Below, one piece after another: positions 46,128 through 55,215 of a DNA stretch of 64,000 bases (positions within the stretch are counted from its first letter, which is position 1; the number at the start of each line of letters is the position of its first letter). The position numbers and the translations under genes are program-made. The DNA comes from Anaerolineaceae bacterium. Lineage in GTDB: Bacteria > Chloroflexota > Anaerolineae > Aggregatilineales > Phototrophicaceae. The stretch is from NCBI GenBank assembly GCA_016124855.1, contig WGMX01000010.1:124001-188000 (forward strand), written 5' to 3'. The notes under the pieces were generated by a model. It saw only the letters and a program-made list of their open reading frames with translations, had not been told where the DNA came from and did no database searches.

Positions 46128-46967
46128 ATGATGATCTACCAGACCCAAGAACTCAGCAAGCATGAGATCGCCACCGTCGTGGAAACAGCAGAGCAGACGA
46201 TGTGGACGGTTTCGTGGAATAGTACACCCCCCGAAATGCAGCAGGCGTTAAGTATGCACTTCGCTTCGGTTGGCGGCGCATCCGCAACCGTCATCGAGAA
46301 GTTTCCGATCCCGTTCTTCAACCGGGTCATCGGTCTCGGCATCCATCAACCCGCCACAGAAGCCTTAGTAGATGAACTCATTTCGATCTATCAGCAGTAT
46401 GACGTACCGTGGGAAATCTCGCTAAGTCCCCTCGCGCTGCCGTCCGACACAGCCGAGTGGTTAACGGCACGGGGTTTCAAACACACGTCCAATCTCGCCA
46501 AGATGATTCGCGGCAATGAGCCGCCACCGATAATTGCAACCGATCTGCGAATCGAGCGGGTTGGAGCGCATAATGCGTCGGTGTTTGCTGAAATCAACCA
46601 ACGCGCTTTCGAGATGCCCGATTGGTACCCTGTAATGGTGCAGCACTTACTCAAACAGGACAACGTCTATGGCTATATCGCCTACGATGGCGATTCGCCA
46701 GCAGGGTCTGGTCTCCTGATGGTTTCTGGCGATGTCGGTGGACTTTTCAGCGGGGCGACACTTCCGGAATATCGGCGGCGTGGGGCGCAGAGGGCAATAA
46801 TGACCCAGCGCGTCCGTGATGGGCTTGATCTCGGCTGTCGCTGGTTCAGCACCGAAACAGGCGAAGAGTCACCGCAAAACCCCAACCCATCGTATCACAA
46901 CATGCTGCGTACAGGCTTTGAACTCGCCTATCTACGCCCGAATTATACCTATCAACCCGCGAACTAA
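46128..46967 (+). CDS. GNAT-family N-acetyltransferase
   Basis: A 279-residue acetyltransferase with the acetyl-CoA motif A in the C-terminal half: GLFSGATLPEYRRRGAQRA followed by IMTQRVRDG. The N-terminal half is probably a divergent second GNAT fold. GAGAGG precedes the start; ATG 46128 or 46131 could be used. The acceptor substrate is unknown. It may be co-transcribed with its neighbours on either side. Confidence 0.82.
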   Translation: MMIYQTQELSKHEIATVVETAEQTMWTVSWNSTPPEMQQALSMHFASVGGASATVIEKFPIPFFNRVIGLGIHQPATEALVDELISIYQQYDVPWEISLSPLALPSDTAEWLTARGFKHTSNLAKMIRGNEPPPIIATDLRIERVGAHNASVFAEINQRAFEMPDWYPVMVQHLLKQDNVYGYIAYDGDSPAGSGLLMVSGDVGGLFSGATLPEYRRRGAQRAIMTQRVRDGLDLGCRWFSTETGEESPQNPNPSYHNMLRTGFELAYLRPNYTYQPAN

Positions 46968-47011
46968 TCGTTGTCAGATTCAGAATGAAGCAAGCAAGAG
47001 GGCAAACGGTC

Positions 47012-48049
47012 ATGGAAAAGAACGGCTCTATTCTGGAAAACCTCAACTCGTATTCCGATGCCTATGCCGTCATAGCGCCGCTCATTTTCCATACCCAACT
47101 CTTGGGCTTGCTTCAAGGCGCGTATGCCACGGGCATCCTGAATGCCGCCTTGAATCCCACTTCTGTGGAAGCAATGGCAGTCGAGACAGGGATGAGTATG
47201 GCTCGTACTCAGGATATGTGCCGGGCACTGGATGCCTATGGCATTTTCATCAAAGCGAACGAGGGTTACCGCTTAGATGAGCAGTGGGCCTTACTCGTGA
47301 CCTCCGATTTGATCAGAACGTTTCAGGTGACAGTCAGTGACGCATTTGCCAAAGCACGGATGTTTTCACACCCCGGCGCCAGTTATGGGCAGTTGTCCTC
47401 AGAAGAGCGGCTCGCGCTGGCTAAAGGAGTGACCTTTAATCCGTTTTCGTCCAGCACGCCTGATTTCTACGAAATGCTGTTTCAGGATATGCTGCCCGAA
47501 GTTGTAGACAGGCTAACCCATCAGGAAATCCACTATCTTGAACTGGGTTGTGGCGTAGGCGGTGGTCTTAATGGCCTGTTACGCACCTATCCGCGGGTAA
47601 CGGCTGTGGCGGTCGATCTTGCCGGAGATGTGCTTGCCGAAGCACAGGCGACCGCTGAAACACTCGGGCACAGGGATCGTGTGACGTTCATCCATGCTGA
47701 TGCGCGCAGCTTTGATGCCCGTGATGCCTTCGATCTGGTCTATTGGAGCCAATTCTTCTTTCCTCAAGCCGGTCGTGCTGAAGTGCTTCAGGTGGCATAT
47801 GCGGCACTGAAACCGTCCGGTTACCTGATCGCCCCCCTGCTCACAGACCCAATAGCCGAAGATCATATTCACACCGCCGAAGGCAGACAATATGCCATGT
47901 CCCAATTGATGTATGGTGGTTGGGAAATTCCGAGATTGAGCGCAGACAAGGTCAAAGCAGAGATTGAAGCAGCCGGTTTCATCAATGTGCAAGTCAGGAA
48001 GCGGCCGTTCTTGAGATTGATAGTCGCGCAGCGTCCGAACATAGCCTAG
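47012..48049 (+). CDS. SAM-dependent methyltransferase with winged-helix domain
   Basis: A 345-residue methyltransferase. The N-terminal ~100 residues form a dimerisation/winged-helix-like part (TSVEAMAVETGMSMARTQDM) as in O-methyltransferases. The SAM-binding motif I is YLELGCGVGGGLNGLL, followed by VTAVAVDLAG and FIHADARSFDARDAFDLVYW. The class of acceptor is not evident. ATG 47012 with AGAGGG upstream is preferred over ATG 46985, which lacks a ribosome site. Confidence 0.85.
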   Translation: MEKNGSILENLNSYSDAYAVIAPLIFHTQLLGLLQGAYATGILNAALNPTSVEAMAVETGMSMARTQDMCRALDAYGIFIKANEGYRLDEQWALLVTSDLIRTFQVTVSDAFAKARMFSHPGASYGQLSSEERLALAKGVTFNPFSSSTPDFYEMLFQDMLPEVVDRLTHQEIHYLELGCGVGGGLNGLLRTYPRVTAVAVDLAGDVLAEAQATAETLGHRDRVTFIHADARSFDARDAFDLVYWSQFFFPQAGRAEVLQVAYAALKPSGYLIAPLLTDPIAEDHIHTAEGRQYAMSQLMYGGWEIPRLSADKVKAEIEAAGFINVQVRKRPFLRLIVAQRPNIA

Positions 48050-48349
48050 ATGTCAATCGTAGCTTTATGACCATCTTAACGAGATACTTCCAGCTCGGGA
48101 ATCCACGGTTCAAAATTGGTTCGCTATTCTCCGGTTGATAATATTCATGGAGCGCGCCGAATCGTTCTAAATCGCATCCAAAAAGAGTAATTGTCTTTTA
48201 AGCCAACGAACGCGCATCCGCATCCAAGCCATATTTCACGAGACCTCAACAAGTCATATAGTTAATAATTCCCAAATAGAGCCCAACCAAAATGAAGCAT
48301 CCTCAATCAAAAAGGTTGGGATGAACAAACCATTCGGTCGCTAACTGCC
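48050..48349. other. Intergenic stretch without recognised gene
   Basis: Three hundred bases after the methyltransferase with no frame of supported coding content and no clear promoter. It directly precedes the decayed kinase fragment and may hold further decayed sequence of that gene. Confidence 0.5.
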
Positions 48350-48628
48350 CGAATCTACGGCAAAGTGTAAGGACAATCGGCTCGAAAGGCCTTAGAAGAT
48401 GTTCCCGTTAAACGGCTGATAATTGCCGGTGGTGATACTTCCAGCTTCGTCGCAAGAGAGTTGAAAATCGATGCCGTTGAAATGATTGCACCACTCGTTA
48501 CAGGCGCACCCATATGTCGGGCATAGGCCTCAGGATCGCCAGTTGACGGCATTCAAGTCAACATAAAAGGCGGACAAGTGGGTGATCAAAACTATTTTGG
48601 GGTATTACAAAACGGAACAGCGATATGA
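48350..48628 (+). pseudogene. C-terminal remnant of a four-carbon sugar-acid kinase (DUF1537/OtnK-like)
   Basis: The plus frame reads IYGKV, stop, GQSARKALEDVPVKRLIIAG then GDTSSFVARELKIDAVEMIA and PLVTGAPICRA, stop, then DGIQVNIKGGQVGDQNYFG. This is the nucleotide-binding C-terminal domain of the DUF1537 kinases (AGGDTSS and KGGQVG are hallmarks). Two in-frame stops and the lack of the N-terminal domain show it is dead. It lies tail-to-tail with the SorC regulator. Confidence 0.8.
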
Positions 48629-48689
48629 AAGAAACACCCGACAAAATTTGTTCGGTGCAGACGAATCGATAAACTCCTACTTGGATATC

Positions 48690-49661
48690 CTATTGATTCA
48701 TCAGACGAAGTGCGGTCAGGTGGTCAGTAATCAGGACATTGATCCAACGGCCTGCAATCGCCCCACGGATGGCATTTATTTTACGTGCTCCACCAGCAAT
48801 CCCGACCGAGCGTCGAGCGAGCCGGAGCTGTTCCAAGTGCATACTGATAACCCGCTCATTAAGCGGCGTGAGAACCGGTTCGCCATTCACATCGTAAAAA
48901 CGCAGGCAGATATCCCCGACTGCACCGCGCTCATTGAGCATGGTGAGTTCGTCTTTTGTGAACACGTTACCGCTGCTCATCAGCAGCCGCGATGGTTCTA
49001 CGCAGCCGATGCCAACCAATGCCAAAGTGATCTGGTCAAACAATTCAATCGCATGATGCACAAACGGATTAATCATCAGTTCGTCGTGCATCTGGATCGA
49101 ACTGGCGACGCCGGGAGCAGGCAGATAGATGGCTTCCCCATGTACCAGCGCCGCAAACTGCTCGGTAATTCGCGAGGCGTAAATCTTAGCGGAGGGATTT
49201 CCTACACCTCCGAGAACCTGAACGACTTTTGCATTGGAAGCCTTCGCCAGAGGATGCATGGAATTGACCATCGCCAGCAGCGAAGAACTCCACGAAGACA
49301 AACCAACCACTTCATCTGATCCGAGCGTCGTTTCAACATAATAGGCTGCCGCACTGCCGATATGGTCAAATATGGCCTCATCACTCTCATCATCACAATG
49401 AACGACAATCGCTGCTTTCAGACCATAACGCTCGCACAAATCACTTTCGAGCTGTGTATAGACTCCTGTCGGCATATTCACTGTGATGCGAACAACATCT
49501 TCTTTTTCTGCCCGTTTGAGGGCACGGGAAACCGTTGCCTGTGAAATATCAAGCTGCGCCGCAATATCAGACTGTTTCTGATGCTGCATGTAATACAGAT
49601 AAGCTACCTTACTGATCAGCCGTAATTCTTCGGTCAGATTATTCTTGATGTGTTTTGGCAT
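48690..49661 (-). CDS. SorC-family sugar-binding transcriptional regulator
   Basis: A 323-residue regulator. The N-terminal HTH (about 15-50) reads ISKVAYLYYMQHQKQSDIAA then QLDISQATVSRALKRAE. The C-terminal domain is the phosphosugar-binding SorC fold (LGSDEVVGLSSWSSSLLAMV, RSVGIAGGARKINAIRGAI). The effector is probably a phosphorylated sugar from the adjacent hemicellulose-type pathway. It has its own promoter at 49697-49725. Confidence 0.9.
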   Translation of the reverse strand: MPKHIKNNLTEELRLISKVAYLYYMQHQKQSDIAAQLDISQATVSRALKRAEKEDVVRITVNMPTGVYTQLESDLCERYGLKAAIVVHCDDESDEAIFDHIGSAAAYYVETTLGSDEVVGLSSWSSSLLAMVNSMHPLAKASNAKVVQVLGGVGNPSAKIYASRITEQFAALVHGEAIYLPAPGVASSIQMHDELMINPFVHHAIELFDQITLALVGIGCVEPSRLLMSSGNVFTKDELTMLNERGAVGDICLRFYDVNGEPVLTPLNERVISMHLEQLRLARRSVGIAGGARKINAIRGAIAGRWINVLITDHLTALRLMNQ

Positions 49662-49696
49662 GAATGTTAATACTGCATGGCATATATATCGGGCAA

Positions 49697-49725
49697 AAAA
49701 TAACGCGCACGTTCTCGATTGTCAA
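49697..49725 (-). promoter_or_regulatory. Sigma70-type promoter of the SorC gene
   Basis: On the minus strand TTGACA (49720-49725), 17 bp and TATTTT (49697-49702). Transcription would start near 49690, 29 nt before the gene start at 49661. Confidence 0.7.
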
Positions 49726-49754
49726 TATACCATATCATCATCATCATGAAAATT

Positions 49755-51239
49755 TCACCGCTTACGAATTCGTACCGCCTGAAACGGTTTTCCGGGTAGA
49801 ATAAGCTCATAGCGCGGCGGTTCAGGGTTCGCTCCGGTGATGGCCTTGAACGGTTTCATGATACGACGTGTTCCCGGCCTAATGGTCATCTCCCAAGTGT
49901 CGATGATGTCAATTTCGTAGTCTGGGCTATCCGGCAAGCCTTCGATCCACGAAAGCGGCTGATGTTCCCCAAAGTAGATCAGACGGTAATCACCATTCTT
50001 GCCGCCCGATACCCGAGTCCAGACCCAAGAATCTTCCATGGGGGTTAATCCGCCGACGGGCCCTTCTTCCATTAGTTTCCTCAGGAATGCAACCCGCCGC
50101 CAGCTCTCACCGTGCAAGACGCCGCCTTTCGACCACCACAGAATATCTTGGGGATGCATATACGTTTCACCATGTCCGGCATATCCCCCGTTCGTAACCA
50201 TAATCCAGATGCGGTGTACTTCTTCCCGTGCGCTAATATTCCCCCACGGAAAAACAATATCGCCCTCATACTCCAGTTCATCATTGATAATCGGCTTCTG
50301 GTAATCCCTGCGCCAGCGTTTGACCTGTTTGGTATCCCAGTTTTGAATGCACACATGGGTTACCCCAACTTTCGTATGGTCATAATTTTTCTCGGTGTCA
50401 CCGTTGTGGATGGAACGCAGATGGTTGTAGGGATCTTTTGCCAGCAAAATGCGAAAATATTCGTCCCACTGTTCCATCGGTTTTCGGTCAAGCATGAAGT
50501 CATATTCATTTGCCAGTGACCACCACACGTTGCGATAAGCGGCCAAACGAGCGATTAAGTAACGCAGATAACGATAGTCGCTTTCCGCATCCATTCTCGA
50601 GTATCCCCAGTGGTCATATGGATGAAACACGATAATATCCGCTTCGATACCCATCTGGCAGAGTTCGCCCACCCGTTGTTCGAAATGGCGGAAAAATTCC
50701 GGATTAAAGCGTGTGAAATCATGCTCGCCGGCTGCATTCCGTTCAAACGGATAATAGACAGGTTCGTTTTCGTTAAACGGGTAAAACTTTGGGAAAACGC
50801 ACATGCGCATCTTGTTGAAAGAGGCCTCTTTCAGCGTTTTGAGCGTTTGTTCCTCAAGCGCCTCGCCCTGATGTGTCCAAGCATAGCAGGTTGTGCCGAA
50901 CGGGTAATATGGCGTGCCATCGTCATAGCTAAAATGGAAGGTATTCGTGACATGTACCGGACCATGATTGCCTTTGCTGGCAGGCGTGCAAATAAACTCA
51001 CCCGTCTGACCATTCAGTGCATCAAGATTGCTAACAGTCACATATCGCCAATCGCCTTCAACATCGGGCATGAAGCGCACACGAAAGGTGTTGTCCCCAT
51101 CATAAAAACCGCTGACTTTTAATGAACGGTGTTGGTGTGTGAACTCCGCTTCAAAAGTAACATCTAGGAATGGATTACCTGATGTGTGGGCATTAAGTGT
51201 CAATTCAAAATAATCCCACTTTTCAATGGAATCAGGCAT
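49755..51239 (-). CDS. Glycoside hydrolase with DUF5060 / DUF4038 / DUF5605-type domains
   Basis: A 494-residue probable glycosidase. The N-terminal beta-sandwich (about 1-95) is DUF5060-like (KWDYFELTLNAHTSGNPFLD). A TIM barrel follows (FGTTCYAWTH, DIIVFHPYDHWGYSRMD, WWSLANEYDFM, where E is a candidate catalytic acid, and INDELEYEGD, a candidate nucleophile). The C-terminal beta domain is DUF5605-like (YEIDIIDTWEMTI). No signal peptide is seen. GGAGG precedes ATG 51239; the longer frame starts with a non-conserved leader. Apiosidase-like activity (GH140 relatives) is one possibility, not proven. The neighbours suggest plant-polysaccharide breakdown. Confidence 0.78.
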   Translation of the reverse strand: MPDSIEKWDYFELTLNAHTSGNPFLDVTFEAEFTHQHRSLKVSGFYDGDNTFRVRFMPDVEGDWRYVTVSNLDALNGQTGEFICTPASKGNHGPVHVTNTFHFSYDDGTPYYPFGTTCYAWTHQGEALEEQTLKTLKEASFNKMRMCVFPKFYPFNENEPVYYPFERNAAGEHDFTRFNPEFFRHFEQRVGELCQMGIEADIIVFHPYDHWGYSRMDAESDYRYLRYLIARLAAYRNVWWSLANEYDFMLDRKPMEQWDEYFRILLAKDPYNHLRSIHNGDTEKNYDHTKVGVTHVCIQNWDTKQVKRWRRDYQKPIINDELEYEGDIVFPWGNISAREEVHRIWIMVTNGGYAGHGETYMHPQDILWWSKGGVLHGESWRRVAFLRKLMEEGPVGGLTPMEDSWVWTRVSGGKNGDYRLIYFGEHQPLSWIEGLPDSPDYEIDIIDTWEMTIRPGTRRIMKPFKAITGANPEPPRYELILPGKPFQAVRIRKR

Positions 51240-51578
51240 GAGTTTCCTCCGAAATATGAACAGGGTGATGCTGTACAGGGTATACACAAGAATTTAGGGC
51301 TATAGAGAATCGCGCGACTCGGAATGTCGCCGGTGTGGTGAAGGTTCCTAGATGCGAACCAAGATGACTAATGCTGGAAATAAAATCAAAATTGAACATC
51401 AGATTTTTTGTGAATATTTATTCAATAACTGTATTATATTCTGAATTTAGCGTGTATTCTTAACCTTGTCAAGTGCTCGCATGATGATTTCACAATTGCG
51501 AATGTGCTGATAAACGACGGCTTTTCAGCTAGCACGGGCTGTGCTTCAGTAATTATGTCCAACAAAGGTTTATACTGC
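51240..51578. other. Divergent intergenic region
   Basis: About 340 bp between the divergently transcribed DUF5060-type hydrolase and GH3 genes. It is A/T-rich around 51390-51480. Apart from the GH3 promoter at its right end I see no gene and no confident promoter for the leftward gene. Confidence 0.5.
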
Positions 51579-51611
51579 GGGACAACAACAAATCGTTACG
51601 ATATAATCGTA
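51579..51611 (+). promoter_or_regulatory. GH3 promoter with operator palindrome on the -10 box
   Basis: GGGACA (51579-51584), 17 bp, TATAAT (51602-51607). A perfect inverted repeat TACGAT-ATA-ATCGTA (51597-51611) covers the -10, so a bound repressor would block it. The start of transcription is near 51614, giving a 53-nt leader. Likely ligands are the LacI or SorC regulators nearby (inference). Confidence 0.65.
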
Positions 51612-51666
51612 CACACATTTTTGCGGTCAAGTATCCGCATCCTGTGCAGCAAGGATATTACACATT

Positions 51667-53823
51667 ATGGCCGAATCGACTTCCACTCAGCCGGGCCAAC
51701 CGCCGAATATTTATTTAGATCCTTCATATCAAACACCCGAGCGAGTCAAAGATTTGCTTTCACGCATGACACTAACCGAGAAAATTGGTCAAATGCGCAA
51801 TCCTGCTCAGGCTATACCCCATCTAAATATTCCGGCATATGATTTCTGGAGTGAAGCGCTGCACGGAGTAGCCCGGAATGGGCGCGCCACAGTCTTTCCT
51901 CAAGCCATTGGTATGGCAGCTACATGGGACCCCGCACTTATCCAAAAAGTAGCATCGGCAGTCGGTGACGAGGCGCGAGCCAAATATCATGAAGCGCTGC
52001 GGCGCAAAGGTTCTACTGCAATTTATCAAGGGTTGACCATGTGGTCACCAAACATCAATATCTTTCGCGACCCACGCTGGGGACGAGGTCAGGAAACATG
52101 GGGAGAAGATCCGTTTCTGACCGGCGAAATGGGTTCTGCATATGTACGCGGACTTCAAGGGGATGATCCTAAGTATCTCAAAACGGCGGCATGTGCCAAA
52201 CACTTCGCGGTACACAGCGGGCCGGAAAAACTGCGCCATACCTTCAATGCAAAGGTTTCTCTACGTGATCTCAACGCGACCTATCTACCGGCGTTTAAAA
52301 AGTTGGTCACCGAAGCTAACGTTGAAGCGGTCATGGGCGCATACAACCGTACCAACGACGAACCGTGCTGCGGCAGCTCATTTTTACTCGTCAAGACTCT
52401 GCGCGGCGACTGGGCGTTTCAAGGTCATGTGGTCTCCGATTGCGGCGCATTGACTGATTTCCACGCAGGTCACAAAGTGACTAATGATGCCGTAGAAAGT
52501 GCCGCTCTCGCTCTTAAGGCAGGTTGTGATCTGAGCTGTATTTGCACCTATGACCGCTTAGGCGAAGCGATTGATCGTGGGCTTATTACTGAAGCCGACA
52601 TTGATCGCTCATTGGAGCGAACCCTTACCACCCGTTTCAAGCTGGGCATGTTCGATCCGCCTGCTGACGTACCATATACCAACATCCCGCTTAGCGTAGT
52701 AAACAGCACCGAGCATCGTCAGTTAGCTTACGAAGCAGCCGTGAAATCGATTGTGCTGCTGAAAAACAAGAATAATATCCTGCCGATCCGTGAAGAGACG
52801 CGAAAAATTTTACTGGTCGGACCAAATGCCGCCAGCATTGATGTATTGCTTGGCAACTACTATGGCCTGAATGATTCACTCACGACACTCATGCAGGGCA
52901 TTGTTGCCCGTGTGCCCGAAGGCGTTGAAATGGAATACCGGCCCGGATGTCCGCTCACCCAACCCTCAGAGTTGAAAGACTGGTCTCTAGTCATGGCTCC
53001 GGGAGCCGACGTGACTATTGCTTGTATGGGTCTCTCGCCACTGTTAGAAGGCGAAGAAGGTGATGCAAGTATGTCGGAGGATCAGGGTGATCGTAAAGAG
53101 ATTACATTACCAGCAGTACAAACTGAATACCTTCGCAAGCTTGCACTCAGTGGTGCCAAGGTCGTACTTGTCCTAACTGGCGGCAGTCCTATCGCGTTAG
53201 GCGACCTAGAAGATTTGATGGAAGCCATTGTATACGTCTGGTACCCCGGTCAAGAAGGTGGCAAAGCCGCAGCCGCCGTACTGTTCGGAGATGTGGTTCC
53301 TTCGGGGAAGCTACCGCTTACGTTTCCCAAATCCTTGGATCAACTTCCGCCATTTGAAGATTACAGTATGACAGGAAGAACCTACCGGTACGCTACCGAA
53401 GAACCCCTCTATCCATTTGGCTTCGGCCTGAGCTACACGCATTTTGATTATAGCGATCTAGCGCTGGACAAAAGCACAGTCCGTGCAGGCGAATCGCTGT
53501 CAATTCACTTTACCCTGACCAATACCGGATCAACAGAAGCCGAAGAAGTTGCACAAATTTACCTGAGCGACCTTGAAGCCTCTACCATCGTGCCACTTCA
53601 CAGCTTGATTGGCTTCCAGCGTGTCCATCTCAAATCGGGTGCGCGAACGGATATCACGTTCACCATTACGCCTGAGATGATGCAGATGGTAGATGATGCC
53701 GGAGAGCGCATCTTAGAACATGGTGAATTTCGAGTGACAGTCGGTGGTTGTTCACCTAGTGAGCGCGGGGTTCAGTTGGGCGCTTCTGCACCCGTCAGTA
53801 CGCGCTTTACGGTTGTCGAATAA
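51667..53823 (+). CDS. GH3 beta-glycosidase (beta-glucosidase/xylosidase type)
   Basis: A 718-residue cytoplasmic-looking glycosidase (no signal peptide). GH3 N-terminal domain with EALHGVARNG, FPQAIGMAATWDP, the nucleophile D258 in VVSDCGALTD, then the C-terminal alpha/beta sandwich (LLVGPNAASIDVLLGNYYGL) and a FnIII-like domain (about 640-710). The architecture matches bacterial beta-glucosidases, beta-xylosidases and arabinofuranosidases; the substrate cannot be fixed from sequence, but EALHGV resembles xylosidase-like members. It is driven by the promoter just upstream. Confidence 0.9.
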   Translation: MAESTSTQPGQPPNIYLDPSYQTPERVKDLLSRMTLTEKIGQMRNPAQAIPHLNIPAYDFWSEALHGVARNGRATVFPQAIGMAATWDPALIQKVASAVGDEARAKYHEALRRKGSTAIYQGLTMWSPNINIFRDPRWGRGQETWGEDPFLTGEMGSAYVRGLQGDDPKYLKTAACAKHFAVHSGPEKLRHTFNAKVSLRDLNATYLPAFKKLVTEANVEAVMGAYNRTNDEPCCGSSFLLVKTLRGDWAFQGHVVSDCGALTDFHAGHKVTNDAVESAALALKAGCDLSCICTYDRLGEAIDRGLITEADIDRSLERTLTTRFKLGMFDPPADVPYTNIPLSVVNSTEHRQLAYEAAVKSIVLLKNKNNILPIREETRKILLVGPNAASIDVLLGNYYGLNDSLTTLMQGIVARVPEGVEMEYRPGCPLTQPSELKDWSLVMAPGADVTIACMGLSPLLEGEEGDASMSEDQGDRKEITLPAVQTEYLRKLALSGAKVVLVLTGGSPIALGDLEDLMEAIVYVWYPGQEGGKAAAAVLFGDVVPSGKLPLTFPKSLDQLPPFEDYSMTGRTYRYATEEPLYPFGFGLSYTHFDYSDLALDKSTVRAGESLSIHFTLTNTGSTEAEEVAQIYLSDLEASTIVPLHSLIGFQRVHLKSGARTDITFTITPEMMQMVDDAGERILEHGEFRVTVGGCSPSERGVQLGASAPVSTRFTVVE

Positions 53824-53992
53824 AATCTCGGAGTTTGCGTAACACCAAAACAGTGGCTATACTTTTTTAAACATCATATCATCAGACTGATAACTGTTCG
53901 AGGCATAACAAAAATTCTCGGCACTCATATTGTTGTTTTGTAGGTCTTAAGCGGTATCATCACTTAGAAGAATTTCTTTAAAAGATTCAACA

Positions 53993-54017
53993 TGACGGTT
54001 TCTTCCGTCAATTTTTT
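53993..54017 (+). terminator. Intrinsic terminator before the LacI gene
   Basis: TGACGG / CCGTCA 6-bp stem with a 6-base loop (53993-54010), followed by ATTTTTTG. It probably ends the GH3 transcript, 170 bp beyond its stop, immediately before the LacI promoter. Confidence 0.6.
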
Positions 54018-54043
54018 GACAAGATTTTGCAAACGTTTACAAT
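54016..54043 (+). promoter_or_regulatory. LacI-type operator overlapping the promoter of the LacI gene
   Basis: TTGACA (54016-54021) and TACAAT (54038-54043) are 16 bp apart. The near-perfect palindrome TTGCAAACGTTTACAA (54027-54042) fills the spacer and -10 and has the central CG of LacI-family operators, indicating autorepression. The predicted transcript start falls at about the ATG (54047), so either the mRNA has almost no leader or another start site is used. Confidence 0.65.
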
Positions 54044-54046
54044 TTG

Positions 54047-55147
54047 ATGAATAACGAGAGCAATCCCCCCCAAAAAAAGAAACGCGGCGTTACCATTATC
54101 GACGTAGCGCGCGCTTCAGACGTTTCATATGCGACGGTATCACGTGTCCTCAGCGGGTACGAGTTTGTCAGGGAATCCACACGTAACCGCGTGATGGAAG
54201 CAGTTGAACGCCTCGGTTATGTCGCCAATTTGCAGGCTCGCAGTTTGAAAGGTGGGCGTTCCCGGATCGTCGGCCTACTTGCGCCGAATTTGGACAATGG
54301 CTATGTCGGGACAATCGCACGGGGCATCGACGGTGAGCTAGCAGGTAACAACTATGACCTGATGCTCTATACAAGCCACAGCCACCGTGGCAAAGAAGCC
54401 TTTTATGTCGGCGCTATCATGAATGGATTGGCAGACGGCCTGCTGCTAATCGCTCCGTTGGTTCCGATGACGTATCTAAACGAGCTGCGCGAGCAAAATT
54501 TCCCCTACGCCCTGATCGACCAAGCAGACCCCACAGAAAACAGCAGTGTTGTTGAAGCAACCAATTGGCAAGGCGCGTATGAAGCCACGCGCTACCTGAA
54601 CCAGTTAGGCCATACGCGGATCGCTTTTATTACGGGCTTGCTCGCCGTCCGAAGCGCCGTCGACCGGATGCAGGGCTATAAAGCAGCTTTGACTGACTGC
54701 AACATTCCTGTTCGAGAAGAACTGATTATCGAAGGCAATTACCAGCAGCAAACCGGCTATGAAGCCACCAAAAAGCTGTTACAGAGCGTAAATCCCCCAC
54801 CAACAGCCATTTTCGCATCAAATGACTTATCCGCTTTTGGCGCGATGGACGCCGCACGCGAAAGTGGTTTACGTATCCCTGAAGACATCTCCATCATTGG
54901 TTTTGACGATGTTCCTCAGGCCTCTTTCGTTTATCCCAAGCTCACCACGGTTCGCCAACCGCTCGAAGAAATGGGACGAGTCGCCGCTAAGATGTTGTTG
55001 GCACAAATAGAAGATCGAAGCCATCCTCCGCAACGAATTACGCTGCCAACAGAACTAGTCATCCGCGACTCATGCGGGCCGAACCGACGGCGTGAGCACG
55101 AAGACCTAGTTGAAAAGGACAGGAGGCCGCCTATTGAGAACCCATAA
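54047..55147 (+). CDS. LacI-family transcriptional regulator
   Basis: A 366-residue repressor. Residues about 14-60 are the LacI HTH and hinge ([20 protein letters not shown]). The remainder is the periplasmic-binding-protein-like sugar-sensing domain ([60 protein letters not shown]). ATG 54047 is used; a TTG three bases earlier is less likely. It lies just before the oligosaccharide transporter, which it probably controls. Confidence 0.92.
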   Translation: MNNESNPPQKKKRGVTIIDVARASDVSYATVSRVLSGYEFVRESTRNRVMEAVERLGYVANLQARSLKGGRSRIVGLLAPNLDNGYVGTIARGIDGELAGNNYDLMLYTSHSHRGKEAFYVGAIMNGLADGLLLIAPLVPMTYLNELREQNFPYALIDQADPTENSSVVEATNWQGAYEATRYLNQLGHTRIAFITGLLAVRSAVDRMQGYKAALTDCNIPVREELIIEGNYQQQTGYEATKKLLQSVNPPPTAIFASNDLSAFGAMDAARESGLRIPEDISIIGFDDVPQASFVYPKLTTVRQPLEEMGRVAAKMLLAQIEDRSHPPQRITLPTELVIRDSCGPNRRREHEDLVEKDRRPPIENP

Positions 55148-55215
55148 CACGTTTCTCGCTGTAAACCGAATAAATAAGTCATTTTGCAGTTGTTTGGAAA
55201 ATATTGGAGGAAGAC

